DNA of 64,000 bases from Tetranychus cinnabarinus (GCA_022266195.1 WHVY01000001.1:13640001-13704000), one strand, 5' to 3'; shown: positions 10,929 through 21,191, counted from the first letter of the stretch. The notes: generated by a model not told the origin, from the sequence alone. A program made the numbers and translations.

Positions 10929-11759
10929 ATGTTTAAATATTTTTCAATTGCTGCATTAAACATGGATTTTTGTTCCCTAGTTTTAATTACACTTTTAGCT
11001 CAAGCTGTTCAACTTCATGGCCATGAGGGTAAGGTATAAAATGTCCAATTGAATGAAAAATAATCATAAGATATGATTTCAGGTCCGAAAGTCGCTCCAT
11101 TTATATCACTTGTTAAACCTGTGATCGGTGGCAAAACTTCATTCACTTGTCTTAGTCTCTCCGGGTCCCCACCGTATCAAATAGTATGGTTTAAAGACGG
11201 TAAACAAATATTTGATTCACCAGATATTAGAGTTGGTTCTGTACAAGAATCTTCAGTTTTGCTCATTGACTCTATACAATCTAGTCACTCTGGAAATTAC
11301 ACTTGCAAAATTTCAAACAAACATGGATCAGACTCTTACACCACTGAACTTTCAGTTGAAGGTAAAATTTAAAATTTTATAATTAGCTGAATTTTTAATC
11401 CAATTTTCTGTATTAAGGTCCACCAAACTGGATTAAAAAACCCAATAATGTGAAATCTGCAATACATCGAATGGTAAATGTCAAATGTCTTGTTTCTGGA
11501 TATCCAAAACCTATGATAACCTGGAAAAAATTACAAGGTATGCATTCATGAAAGTATTTTTTTAATTTAACTCTCAAGTTTAACTTTTTTGTAAATTTTT
11601 TATGAATCGAAGGATCATCATGGGTGCAACTTGACGTTCAACATAATGGTGATTTACGGATCATGAATGCTACTAAGAATCACGGAGGAAGGTATGGCTG
11701 TTTAGCTTCAAATGGAATTGAACCTGACCTTTGGTCAGAGTTTGATATTTCAATTGAGG
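10929..11759 (+). CDS. sDscam variable cassette 6 (signal peptide + Ig1-Ig2)
   Basis: Exons: 10929-11028 (signal peptide; an internal ATG at MDFCSLVLITLLAQ is an alternative start), 11083-11361 (Ig1), 11418-11537 and 11613-11759 (Ig2). Ig1 has FTCLSLSGSPPYQIVWFKDG and SGNYTCKISNKHG. Ig2 has VKCLVSGYPKPMITWKKLQG and RYGCLASNGIEPDLW. Close to cassette 13. It is the only four-exon cassette without a good selector element, so it may be poorly used. Confidence 0.87.
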
Positions 11760-12564
11760 GTAATATATTATTATAAATATAAAGAGTTTTATGTTATCAT
11801 ATGAGATTGGTGCTTCTTTGTCGGCAAGTTTTTTTGTGTATAGAATCAAGAACTTTCCCATCAGTATTTCCTAAAAGCATTTTTTGGCAAGTGACAAAGA
11901 ATGGTTCTTCTATTATCACAAATCGACCTCGTTCTTGTGTATCTGTAACTGTCAATCAACAAGCTGTTTGGAATTTTCTAATTCGAAAGGATAGCTGTAT
12001 GTACTTCTGTGTATGTAGCATGGATCTTAAAAGGTAAGTTTTTACTTACATTATGTACTTATAAATCTTCAAAAATGTTGACTCGTTGAAGTGTTTTATT
12101 TGACTGATAAGGTTTGATTGGATTTGTGTTTAAGCATGCATAAGAAATATTTCTAGCATCAATTCTTGTATTAAAATTTCAGTTGGTTAAGTAGTTGTTA
12201 TAAGAGACAAGATTTTCAGCTGTTAAATACGTCGCAAGTTCCAGCAAGCAATGCTTTATTTTTCCTATTTTTGCTTTTTTCCAACCAATCAAATTATATA
12301 ATTACTTTTTATATCATTAATACGACTTGTTATTAATATTTTATCTCTATATTTTGATGTCAATCCTTCTATGACTGATATACCCACATTCTGATTTTTT
12401 CTTAGTCCAATGGACACAAAATGCTATTTTTTAGACCTGGCGGGTTGAAAGCAATTGGTTTGAATGCATCTATGCTGAGCGCAAATCGATGAAGAGAAAT
12501 TGAGTTTACCAAAACATAATAAGGTATCTGCAAAACGGTCCGTCAAATCTGGAAAATCAAAGAA
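11760..12564. other. Long gap between cassettes 6 and 7
   Basis: About 800 bp, against 100-270 bp for most gaps. A degenerate selector (GATTGGTGCTTCTTTG, about 11805-11820) lies 45-60 nt past the cassette 6 donor. The open frame at 11801-12037 shows no recognisable domain. At 12430-12460 is the same candidate promoter block as before cassette 1. Confidence 0.6.
12431..12460 (+). promoter_or_regulatory. Candidate promoter element of cassette 7
   Basis: TTAGACCTGGCGGGTTGAAA followed by GCAATTGGTT, about 105-135 bp upstream of the cassette 7 ATG; the counterpart of the block before cassette 1. Confidence 0.5.
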
Positions 12565-13397
12565 ATGTTTATTCAACTGGTTTCTTTACTATTTCTAGTT
12601 GGTTCGTTGTACGGCCAGAAAAGTAAGTATGCCAACAAACAGATGTGATATTCATGAGATGAGATTATCTATAGTACAATACAGTGTGTAACTTTCGTTT
12701 TTAGCCCCAAAAGCACGACTGTCCTTCCTTTTCCAACCAAAAGTCGGTGACAAAACTGCTGTTGCATGCTTGGTCGATAGTGGTGAAGCTCCATTTGAAT
12801 TCGATTGGTTCAAAGATGATAAAAAAATTTCAAACAATGACCAAGTTCGAATTGATAAGCTTGGAGACTCATCTATCCTCAAAATTGACAGAATGTCACC
12901 AAGTCACAATGGAAAATATACCTGTAATGTTAAGAATCTGTATGGAAGTGATAAACCAGTTATCGAGATTGCTGTTGAAGGTAAATTTTATTTTCCATTC
13001 TTAAGTTTTGATGTGTTTATTCATTGGCATTTTTCTTAATGTGATTATTCAGGACCACCTTCATGGAAATTCAAGCAACAAGATATTAAATCTAAACCAA
13101 ATGAAGATGTCATCTTGAAATGTTCTGCTACTGGTCATCCAAAACCAAAAGTTATATGGAAAAAGTTTGAAAGTATGTTGATGAATAGAAATGACCTGCA
13201 ACTCAGTTATATTTTTTCACTTGATATTGTAGATTTGAAATGGATGATTTTGGATGATGATAAATTGATTGGAAAATTTTCCGATGATGAAATAAAGATT
13301 AACAGTTTACATAAGAAACACGAAGGAAAATATGGATGTGAAGTATCGAATGGATTTGGACCTAATCTTTGGAATGAATTCAATATTGACATTATTG
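12565..13397 (+). CDS. sDscam variable cassette 7 (signal peptide + Ig1-Ig2)
   Basis: Exons: 12565-12622 (signal peptide MFIQLVSLLFLVGSLYGQ), 12705-12980 (Ig1), 13053-13172 and 13233-13397 (Ig2). Near copy of cassette 1: Ig1 has FDWFKDDKKI and NGKYTCNVKN (no NYT sequon), and Ig2 has LKCSATGHPKPKVIWKKFES and KYGCEVSNGFGPNLW. Exon 3 is virtually identical between the two cassettes, whereas Ig1 differs at many surface positions. Confidence 0.88.
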
Positions 13398-13450
13398 GTA
13401 TGGTTTTCGTTTTTTTCAGAGATCGCGGGTTTATTTTATTATGAGATGGG

Positions 13451-13471
13451 CTTGAGCAGAGCGCTTTTTGT
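13451..13471 (+). promoter_or_regulatory. Selector-like element after cassette 7
   Basis: CTTGAGCAGAGCGCTTTTTG, 53 nt past the donor, identical to the element after cassette 1. Confidence 0.6.
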
Positions 13472-13536
13472 TTGTTTTCATTTTCAGAAAATCGTGGTTT
13501 ACTTGTCTTTTAACTTGAAAATTCCTTTACAGCATT

Positions 13537-16500
13537 ATGAATACTTCAAGCTTATATTCGATAATTATTATCACTTCTCTATTAACTGGTCATTGCATCT
13601 GCCAAAATGGTAAGTTATGAATTATTACATTTATTGAGTAAATTCATGAGCAAATGAGTAAAAATTGAGATTATCTTAAGTATGACTTGTAAAATACATG
13701 TTTTGGACAAGAAAGTGCATTGGAAGAGATTCGCATGCATTTGATCTTTACATTTGAACAAAGAGTTAATGTGTGAAATTTTACATTCTTCATTTAGTTT
13801 AAAATTAACGAATAGGTTGTTTGATCAATGAGAATAAACCTTATTAATTTGAAGTCATGTTAGGCTTGATTAAAAGCAGTTTAACATTCAACAGGAATAA
13901 TCTTTATATGGAGGGAAGAATGAAGATTCGAAATTTAAAAATCAATTTAATTCTGATTGAATTAGCTTGTTTTTGTCCCAACGATAACAAGTAGCATTTC
14001 CAAACCACCATTCAGATAATTTATCCCATGTTTTCTTGGAATCGCCTTCTTTGTTCAAAGCTTTACAAATTTGACAAGCATAATGAGATGAGGATTGAGT
14101 GTAAAACCTTTTCCAGTTGAAGTAAGAATTATAATCATCTGGATTTTTAAGTAAATGCTTTAGATATTCAGCTAAACTTCTTGGAGATTCATATGATAAT
14201 GCATCAATAAATGAATTGGAAGGCGCAATTTTCTTATAATCTGCACCACCAAAGACTATTGGTACGATAGGATAGTTCATTATGAAGAAGAATTTTTCGG
14301 TCACATAATCGGAGCAGATAGAGTTCTCGAATGAAAGATAAAAATAATATTTATCAGCTAATGTTTTATAACAATCCTGAGACATTTTTGGTAAGCATGT
14401 GTGATTACCACAAGCTCCATAAATATCCACAGGAATGTATTTAGAAAGCTCTGCCACATAAGCTTCTCGATTGCTCGGGGTGTGACAATTGCTTACTAGC
14501 CAACTCACAATTCCGGGTCTTTGGTGATTGATAAAAGGGTTCGGTAAAACAGTGGGAACAGGAACAAATAGTGGAGATAATTGGAAGTCTGAGTCCAGGC
14601 GATAAGTTGCTGTCCAATTGATGAGACCATCCAATGAAGAAAGAGAACTGAAAGAGGTGTGAGCAGGTGATTCGTGGTTTAAAAAGATCCATCTTTGTTC
14701 AGGTTTACGTTTATTTGGTAAATCTGAAATATTAATATCTCTAGCATGAAATATAAGACCATCAGCATTTTCCAATATGCTACGATTTGATGTAAATCGA
14801 CAGTTTGTGTAGTCACAATTTGATCTCCATTCATCTCGAACATAGTTTCTTTGGCTGAAAAAATCAGTCCACAATAATATTTGGAAAGTTCTAGGTACTG
14901 TTTCCGATGAATGAGGAAGCTCTTGTACATTGGTTCCATCTCCATTTAACGGTGAAATCTTAGCTTGATGATCATCAATGGTTGGTAAATATTGTAGATT
15001 AGGTGATCCAAGATCAGGAATGGTTTCTTCTGGTTGTTTTTGTATGGATTTATTTGGTATTGATTTGACATCACTTCCAATTACATTGTCTTCAGAAGAT
15101 AAATTTTCAGCACTTTTAACTAAAACTGAAGTTGGAATCGGTGGTATCTGAGGTAATGGATGAGATTTTTGGAAAACTAGTTGAATCAGTAGAAAGACTG
15201 TTATTAATGCGATTAATATAGCAATCAATAACTTGGACCTTTTGATGCTCATGGCTGCCAGATTGAAGCTAACACAATAGTAAGACTAGAATATAGAAAT
15301 AGGCACTTTAGACTTGGCAAAGGAAAAGATCATCGAAATTATTTGCAATAAAATAAAATTTAATTAGACGATAAGGTAGAGATTGGTCCTGCGATTTAAC
15401 TTCTATGTGAAACACATGTTACAATGAACAAGATACAGCTGTTTAAGGTGAAGGATGCATTTGCTCAATTTTACACATGAAGCTGCATTTTTTCAAAAAT
15501 GAAAATTGTAATTGACATATTTTGCCACTGAAAATATACTGAAAAAAATTCTATAAATGAAAAATTCCCGATATCACTGCTAATCTTAACATTTGTTGAT
15601 GATGCATCGGATTCAAATCTGTAAAAGAGAGAATTTTCGAATGCTTTTTGATGAAGAAAATTTTCCGATTCTCCTTTTAACGCCTTAATAGAAGAAAAAT
15701 TTTTCTATTAGTGGCGCTTAGGCACGAGATTGGGACCATAGTTAACCAGAGCATTTTAAATCAAGCTAATACGCTTCACACAGATTGTTGAATTGAACTG
15801 TCAAAAACAAAATTCTAATCCAATTTTAACAGTAGTACGTAGTTAGCTCTGAATACGAATCAAATTGAAATTACGACCAGTTATCATCAACCAGATGTCA
15901 TTTTTATTTTGCCAATGGATTAGCATGAATAGTTACGCTTTTGATCTTAATATCGATAGTTGGTCGGTATTTTTTAGGATTGACTGGTAACTTTTCCAAT
16001 GAGTCTAAAGTATCAAAGCCGTCGATGACTCTGTAAAAAATAAGAATATAGTTTATTAAAGCATTAGCAATTTAAATAAGATAAAGGCCAAAATTTTAGA
16101 AAATTCAACAAATTTAAACTTACTTTCCAAAAATAGTATATTTCATATCAAGATGCGGTTGTTTATCATAAGTTATGAAAAATTGAGATCCATTTGAATT
16201 AGGGCCACTATTAGCCATTGAAACGATGCCTTTAGCATTGTGGCTCAATGAGTCATGTAGCTCATCCTCAAATTTATTTCCCCATATACTAGTACCACCT
16301 TTTCCTGTATTAGTAGGGTCACCTGTTTGAACCATGAATCCTTTTATGTTTCTGTGAAAAATACAATTGTTGTAGTAATCAGTTGCACATAAAGCCAAGA
16401 AGTTCTGAAAACAAGAGCATCACATTAAATAAAGCAAATAAAGCAAGTACAGCATAACTATGAAGAGCACTCACCTCACAAGTCTTTGGACACTGTTCAC

Positions 16501-18009
16501 AGAATAACTCGATCTTCAAATCACCTAAATCTGTATGTAATGTAACCGCCATTTCAAGAATTCACCAAACTAAAATTCAAAGTCAGCATCACACACATCC
16601 ACCGGCCATTATTGATAACTGTAAGAATATCAATAACATTATCAAATTTTGAGCAAAGAAAACGAGAGTTGTAAAGGAAATTTATCTTAATTCACATCAA
16701 AAAGAGTTGCTTAAGGGTTACTTACATTCTAGAATTTTAAAAAAACACGAAACAATTGACTTTAACAAATTAAAAATAAATAAACTGTGAACAAATGTAA
16801 TTTAAATTTAAGATTTGTTTCACTATCTTTTGCCGCAAAAGTTTCGGCGTTTAGTCAGGGAGCATCTTTTAATTGCGACTTGTCTGCTTGTGTGTTTATT
16901 TTACTCGAAAATTAAAATTGTACAGTAAAGTACCAGATAGTGTCAGTACCAGATAATGTCACTAAATTAATCAATGGCCCCTCAAACCCTTTGTTTACAT
17001 TTTTTATCAAGAAATTTTTTGTTAAAATAATCAAGATTTTAATAGAAAATTGAATAACTTGGCAAATTTCAACTTAATTAGTGCTTCTGAGCTTTGTGAT
17101 GTTAATTTTAAAGCATTTCTGACAATTAATTTAAATCCTGTAGTTATTTTGATTAATTTAACATATTTTGCTCATTGAATAGACCTTGCTGTGTAAATAA
17201 GCTATTTCACAGGAGTGACACTATCTGGTACTTTACTGTATTTTAAAGTACAATGATATATATGTATAACGATTCTGATAATAAATTCTGTCGATTTTAA
17301 GCTCCTAGGGCTGGTCAGATATCATCAATGTCCAAACCAAAAGAAGGTGGTGTAGCAACTTTTGCCTGTTCTGCTGAAAGCGGTGATAGACCGCTTTATT
17401 TTAAGTGGTTCAAAGACATGGAGCCGATCGAGAACTCGGACACAATCAGGATTGAATCTCTAATCAGAGACTCGTCTATGCTAATAATAGACCCAATCAC
17501 AGTTAAGCATAACGGGAATTACACTTGTGTTATCAGCAATAATTTTGGAAAGGATTCATCTTCCATACAGATTAGTATAGAAGGTAAAGTGTAACTCTTT
17601 CTATTAATTCTCTTACTCTCTTCTTTCTTTTTTAAATTTCTAATAGCAAAATTTTCTTCCAGGTCCTCCCAGATGGAAAAATAAGCCTTCTCAATCATAT
17701 AAAGTTCGGAGTAATTCTGCTTTTAATGTATCTTGCTCTGGCGAAGGTTTTCCCCAAACTCGAAGTGAATGGAAAAAATTTACTGGTAAGTCAATTCTTT
17801 ATTGTATCGTTAACTGATAAGTTTTCAATCAATCATATTCTCTATTACAGGAACATCATGGGAGCCATTGAATCATGATCTAATTAAAACAACGCAAAGC
17901 GAAATGAACATTGTGAAATCCGCAAAATCACTATCTGGTCGTTATGGATGTGAGGTTTCTAATGGTATTGAGCCCAAGCTTTGGTCTGAATTCGAAATCA
18001 TAATTACTG
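13537..18009 (+). CDS. sDscam variable cassette 8, interrupted by nested genes
   Basis: Exons: 13537-13609 (signal peptide MNTSSLYSIIIITSLL...), then after about 3.7 kb 17302-17583 (Ig1), 17663-17785 and 17851-18009 (Ig2). The pieces belong together because exon 1 and exon 2 each match cassette 2, where they are only 57 bp apart, and both keep good splice signals (ATG|GTAAGT and TTTTAAG|CTCC). The intron now holds a fucosyltransferase, PPIL3 and a small transposon, all read on or inserted from the opposite strand where strand can be told. Ig1 has YFKWFKDME and NGNYTCVISN. Ig2 has VSCSGEGFPQTRSEWKKFTG. Whether the long intron is still spliced is not known. Confidence 0.8.
13610..13941. other. 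Spacer in cassette 8 intron 1
   Basis: No gene. About 13840-13935 matches in inverted form the 3' flank of fucosyltransferase copy 1, marking the edge of the duplicated segment that was inserted into the cassette. Confidence 0.6.
13942..15252 (-). CDS. Alpha-1,3-fucosyltransferase (GT10), copy 2
   Basis: Paralogue of the gene at 2492-3691, in opposite orientation, 436 codons in one exon. Same signal anchor, catalytic block FENSICSDYVTEKFFF and Cys-rich C-terminus (HYACQICKAL). The stem is longer by about 30 residues (a segment with DVKSIPNKSIQKQPEE) and the end is extended (NKLIQSELN), so copy 1 has an internal deletion or this copy an insertion. No stop or frameshift is seen; both copies look functional. 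The gene sits inside an intron of the sDscam array, antisense to it. Confidence 0.92.
   Translation of the reverse strand: MSIKRSKLLIAILIALITVFLLIQLVFQKSHPLPQIPPIPTSVLVKSAENLSSEDNVIGSDVKSIPNKSIQKQPEETIPDLGSPNLQYLPTIDDHQAKISPLNGDGTNVQELPHSSETVPRTFQILLWTDFFSQRNYVRDEWRSNCDYTNCRFTSNRSILENADGLIFHARDINISDLPNKRKPEQRWIFLNHESPAHTSFSSLSSLDGLINWTATYRLDSDFQLSPLFVPVPTVLPNPFINHQRPGIVSWLVSNCHTPSNREAYVAELSKYIPVDIYGACGNHTCLPKMSQDCYKTLADKYYFYLSFENSICSDYVTEKFFFIMNYPIVPIVFGGADYKKIAPSNSFIDALSYESPRSLAEYLKHLLKNPDDYNSYFNWKRFYTQSSSHYACQICKALNKEGDSKKTWDKLSEWWFGNATCYRWDKNKLIQSELN
15253..15903. other. Intergenic, fucosyltransferase copy 2 promoter side
   Basis: The first 150 bp match the promoter side of copy 1 (about 2380-2490) in inverted form. 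The rest is AT-rich with no gene recognised. Confidence 0.6.
15904..16552 (-). CDS. Peptidyl-prolyl isomerase-like 3 (cyclophilin)
   Basis: Spliceosome-associated cyclophilin, nuclear peptidyl-prolyl cis-trans isomerase. Exons on the minus strand: 16475-16552, 16124-16404, 15904-16030, which join to 161 codons, the same length as human PPIL3. The product starts MAVTLHTDLGDLKIELFCEQ and contains the cyclophilin core: FHRNIKGFMVQTGDP with the catalytic Arg, GIVSMANSGPNSNGSQFFIT, and HLDMKYTIFGKVIDG. It ends in ITIHANP-like VTIHANPLAK. All splice sites are canonical. The gene lies antisense inside intron 1 of sDscam cassette 8. Its position there is odd for a housekeeping gene. Confidence 0.96.
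16553..17301. other. Non-coding part of cassette 8 intron 1
   Basis: Contains the PPIL3 promoter region and the short inverted-repeat element listed next. No gene seen. Confidence 0.6.
16923..17238. mobile_element. Mariner-like MITE, 316 bp
   Basis: Terminal inverted repeats of at least 19 bp, CAGTAAAGTACCAGATAGTG on the left and its complement on the right, flanked by TA on both sides, as expected for Tc1/mariner insertion. There is an internal second copy of the AGTACCAGATA motif. No coding capacity. A fragment with TGTAAATAAGCTATTTCAC reappears at about 48476, so the family is dispersed. Confidence 0.8.
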
Positions 18010-18048
18010 GTAACTAAATTAAGTATTGATTCTAATGTAGTTATTAAA

Positions 18049-18070
18049 CTTGAAAAGTGGCGCTTCTTTG
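18049..18070 (+). promoter_or_regulatory. Selector-like element after cassette 8
   Basis: CTTGAAAAGTGGCGCTTCTT, 39 nt past the donor; core GGCGCTT, as after cassette 2 but with a C in the T run. Confidence 0.55.
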
Positions 18071-18157
18071 AGAATCTTGTATTATTGGGTTTTACAAAAA
18101 CATTGTTTACCATCATTCCAAGTTTTGTCTAGGAGTTAAAGTTATTTTTCAGCAGCC

Positions 18158-18981
18158 ATGGACTTCATAATGTTCTTCATTCTTATTGTCGATTTGTTTA
18201 CCACCATTTATGCTCAAACAAGTTAGTATTAAGTTTATTATTATAACTGGATTAATTAAATCTAATCAAATCACTTGTCAAATTATTTATAGGTCCTAGA
18301 GTAGCTCCAATCTCACCACTGGTAAAACCTGTGATCGGAGGGAAAACATCACTTGCTTGTCAAAACATCGAAGGCACACCACCTATTCAGCTCAATTGGT
18401 TTAAAGATGGGAAAGAGCTTTCTAATTCTCAATCGATCAAAATTCGTACAATCGAAGATTCATCAATGCTCATCCTTGATCCGATTACTACTAGTCACTC
18501 TGGAAATTATACTTGTAAAGTTTCCAACAACTTCGGATCAGACTCTTACTCTGCAGAACTGTTGATTGAAGGTAATGACCCATTGGCTCTTAAATTTATA
18601 TCCTCTACAAATGATTACTTTCTTTTAAAGGTCCACCATTCTGGATTACTAAACCTCGAGACATCAAAGCCAAGATAGGTCAAACCATAGAGTTGGATTG
18701 CATTGCTTCAGGTTTTCCTAAACCAGAAATAGTTTGGAAAAAATTCACAGGTTTGTCTTCCTACCTGTCTACAAATTACTGGATTAATAAATTAAATTTT
18801 ACCTCTTTTATTTTGTCAGATGACATGTGGACTAATATCAATTATCTTCAAAATGTCCAAATCTCGAATGATCACTTGATTATCAACTCAATTGACCGTC
18901 TTCATGCTGGAAGATACGGATGTTCTGCTTCAAACAAAATCGAACCTAATCTTTGGACTGAATTTGTAATTATGGTTGAAG
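18158..18981 (+). CDS. sDscam variable cassette 9 (signal peptide + Ig1-Ig2)
   Basis: Exons: 18158-18221 (signal peptide MDFIMFFILIVDLFTTIYAQ), 18293-18571 (Ig1), 18631-18750 and 18820-18981 (Ig2). Ig1 has LACQNIEGTPPIQLNWFKDG and SGNYTCKVSNNFG. Ig2 has LDCIASGFPKPEIVWKKFTG and, in the last exon, the distinctive DDMWTNINYLQ start and RYGCSASNKIEPNLW. From the middle of exon 2 to the end it is nearly identical to cassette 10, introns included. Confidence 0.88.
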
Positions 18982-19008
18982 GTAAACCTTTCTAACTAAA
19001 TCAAAAGT

Positions 19009-19027
19009 CTTGATGATTGGCGCTTTC
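19009..19027 (+). promoter_or_regulatory. Selector-like element after cassette 9
   Basis: CTTGATGATTGGCGCTTTCT, 27 nt past the donor. GGCGCTTTC is a perfect nine-base complement of GAAAGCGCC before constant exon 2. Confidence 0.6.
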
Positions 19028-19135
19028 TTATACATGAATCCATGGAATCAGTTGACAAAGCTCGTATATTTTTGTCTAAATTTGTCAAACTTGTTCACTT
19101 TTGTATTTTTATTGAAATATTTTTCCTATACTCTT

Positions 19136-19155
19136 CTTGAAAATTGGCGCTTTTG
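19136..19155 (+). promoter_or_regulatory. Second selector-like element between cassettes 9 and 10
   Basis: CTTGAAAATTGGCGCTTTTG, about 155 nt past the cassette 9 donor and 115 bp before the cassette 10 ATG. It is part of a longer block repeated before cassette 11. Confidence 0.5.
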
Positions 19156-19250
19156 GCCAAAATAACATTGTTATTGAATGGTTTCTTATTCCATAGCTGA
19201 CATAAGATTCATTTGAACTGAAAAAGATCGAAATTCAAAATAATTACAAC

Positions 19251-20065
19251 ATGTCCAAAGTTCTGGCCTTTTTTATCCTGTTTATGTACCTATCCATCAG
19301 TCATGGTCGAGAAAGTAAGTGGTTTCCTTGATTTATCGTCTTCTAATTCAATTTTATATTTGTAGGTCCTAAAGTAGCCCCATTCTCATCTTTGGTCAAA
19401 CCTGTAATTGGTGGTAAAACTTCATTCACCTGTCAAAGTCTTCTAGGATCCCCGCCATTCCGTGTAGTCTGGCTTAAAGATGGGGAAGAGCTTTCCAATT
19501 CCCAATCAATCAAAATTCGTACAATCGAAGATTCATCGATGCTTATCCTTGATCCGATTACTACTAGTCACTCTGGAAATTATACTTGTAAAGTTTCCAA
19601 CAACTTCGGATCAGACTCTTACTCCACCGAACTGGTTATTGAAGGTAATTATTGATTGACTCTTTACCTCTACTCTCTAATTATTAAATTTATATTCTTG
19701 ACCTTCTTTTAAAGGTCCACCATTCTGGATCACTAAACCTCGAGACATCAAAGCCAAGATAGGTCAAACCATAGAGCTGGATTGCATTGCTTCAGGTTTT
19801 CCTAAGCCAGAAATAGTTTGGAAAAAATTCACAGGTTTGTCTTCCTACCTGTCTACAAATTACTGGATTAATAAATTAAATTTTATCTCTTTCATTTTGT
19901 CAGATGACATGTGGACTAATATCAATTATCTTCAAAATGTCCAAATCTCGAATGATCACTTGATTATCAATTCAATTGACCGTCTTCATGCTGGAAGTTA
20001 CGGATGTTCTGCTTCAAACAAAATCGAGGCTAATCTTTGGACTGAGTTTGTCATTAGCGTTGAAG
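19251..20065 (+). CDS. sDscam variable cassette 10 (signal peptide + Ig1-Ig2)
   Basis: Exons: 19251-19314 (signal peptide MSKVLAFFILFMYLSISHG), 19366-19644 (Ig1), 19715-19834 and 19904-20065 (Ig2). Ig1 has FTCQSLLGSPPFRVVWLKDG and SGNYTCKVSN. The signal peptide exon is shared with cassette 11 and the 3' half with cassette 9, so the cassette is a mosaic. It repeats at a 1066-bp period with cassette 11. Confidence 0.88.
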
Positions 20066-20092
20066 GTAAACTTTTTTTATGAAATTAATTGT

Positions 20093-20112
20093 CTTGATGA
20101 TTGGCGCTTTCT
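20093..20112 (+). promoter_or_regulatory. Selector-like element after cassette 10
   Basis: CTTGATGATTGGCGCTTTCT, 27 nt past the donor, same sequence as after cassette 9. Confidence 0.6.
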
Positions 20113-20201
20113 TTCGTATTAATTCATAAAATTAGTTGACAACTCTTGCTTCCTATCTGAATCTGTTATACTTGTTCACTTTGTATTTTTCCTATACTCT
20201 T

Positions 20202-20221
20202 CTTGAAAATTGGCGCTTTTG
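20202..20221 (+). promoter_or_regulatory. Second selector-like element between cassettes 10 and 11
   Basis: CTTGAAAATTGGCGCTTTTG, about 136 nt past the cassette 10 donor and 115 bp before the cassette 11 ATG, copy of the element at 19136. Confidence 0.5.
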
Positions 20222-20316
20222 GCCAAAATAACATTGTTATTGAATGGTTTTTTATTCCATAGTTGACATAAGACTTATTTGAACTGGAAAAGATCGAAAT
20301 TCAAAATAATTACAAC

Positions 20317-21144
20317 ATGTCCAAAGTTCTGGCCTTTTTTATCCTGTTTATGTACCTATCCATCAGTCATGGTCAAGAAAGTAAGTAATTCCTCTTGTTT
20401 CGTCCTCTTCTAATTCAATTTTATATTTGTAGGTCCTAAAGTAGCCCCATTCTCATCTTTGGTTAAACCTGTGATTGGTGGTAAAACTTCATTTGCCTGT
20501 CAAAGTCTGTTTGGATCACCTCCATTTCACATAGCTTGGTTTAAAGATGGTAAAGAGTTGCACGACTCGGCTTCAACTCGAATTCGAAACAATGAAGACT
20601 CATCCATGTTAACCATTTACTCTATTTCATCAAATCATTCTGGAAACTATACTTGTAGGATATCCAATAATCATGGTTATGACTCTTATTCATCTGAACT
20701 AACCATTGAAGGTAATATCTGCATTACATGTTATTAATTTACAAATTAGCTGTTGATACCGCTCACTAATCTTGTTTCATTTTCAGGTCCTCCTTATTGG
20801 ATTGAAAAACCTATGGACATAAATACACAGCATGGAGAAGATGTCACAGTTCAATGCATTGCATCAGGCTATCCAAAGCCCAAAATGATCTGGAAAAGAT
20901 TTGACGGTTGGTTTTGCTAAAAAAGTTTGTCAATATTACATATTAACTTCAATATAAATTTTCAACCTTTCATCTGTAGGTTCATCATGGCAGGACATTG
21001 ATACAAATAATCTCCGATTTCGAAATGAAGACCAAAAATTGATCATAAAAAATGTTGATCGTGACATTAATGGTCGGTATGCGTGTTCTGCTTCAAACAA
21101 TATTCAACCAGATTTATGGACTGAATTCAGTATTGTTATTGAGG
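20317..21144 (+). CDS. sDscam variable cassette 11 (signal peptide + Ig1-Ig2)
   Basis: Exons: 20317-20380 (signal peptide MSKVLAFFILFMYLSISHG, as cassette 10), 20433-20710 (Ig1), 20787-20906 and 20980-21144 (Ig2). Ig1 has FACQSLFGSPPFHIAWFKDG and SGNYTCRISNNHG. Ig2 has VQCIASGYPKPKMIWKRFDG and RYACSASNNIQPDLW (YAC in place of the usual YGC). Confidence 0.88.
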
Positions 21145-21172
21145 GTAAATCTTGTTTGCTTTTACTTTTTTG

Positions 21173-21191
21173 CTTGAAAGTTGCGCTTTCT
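21173..21191 (+). promoter_or_regulatory. Selector-like element after cassette 11
   Basis: CTTGAAAGTTGCGCTTTCTG, 28 nt past the donor. GCGCTTTC matches the complement of the constant exon 2 element better than that of exon 1. Confidence 0.55.

Noticed and set aside
11801..12037. ORF between cassettes 6 and 7
   Set aside because: No Ig motif, signal peptide or splice context; probably chance, although a decayed insertion is possible.
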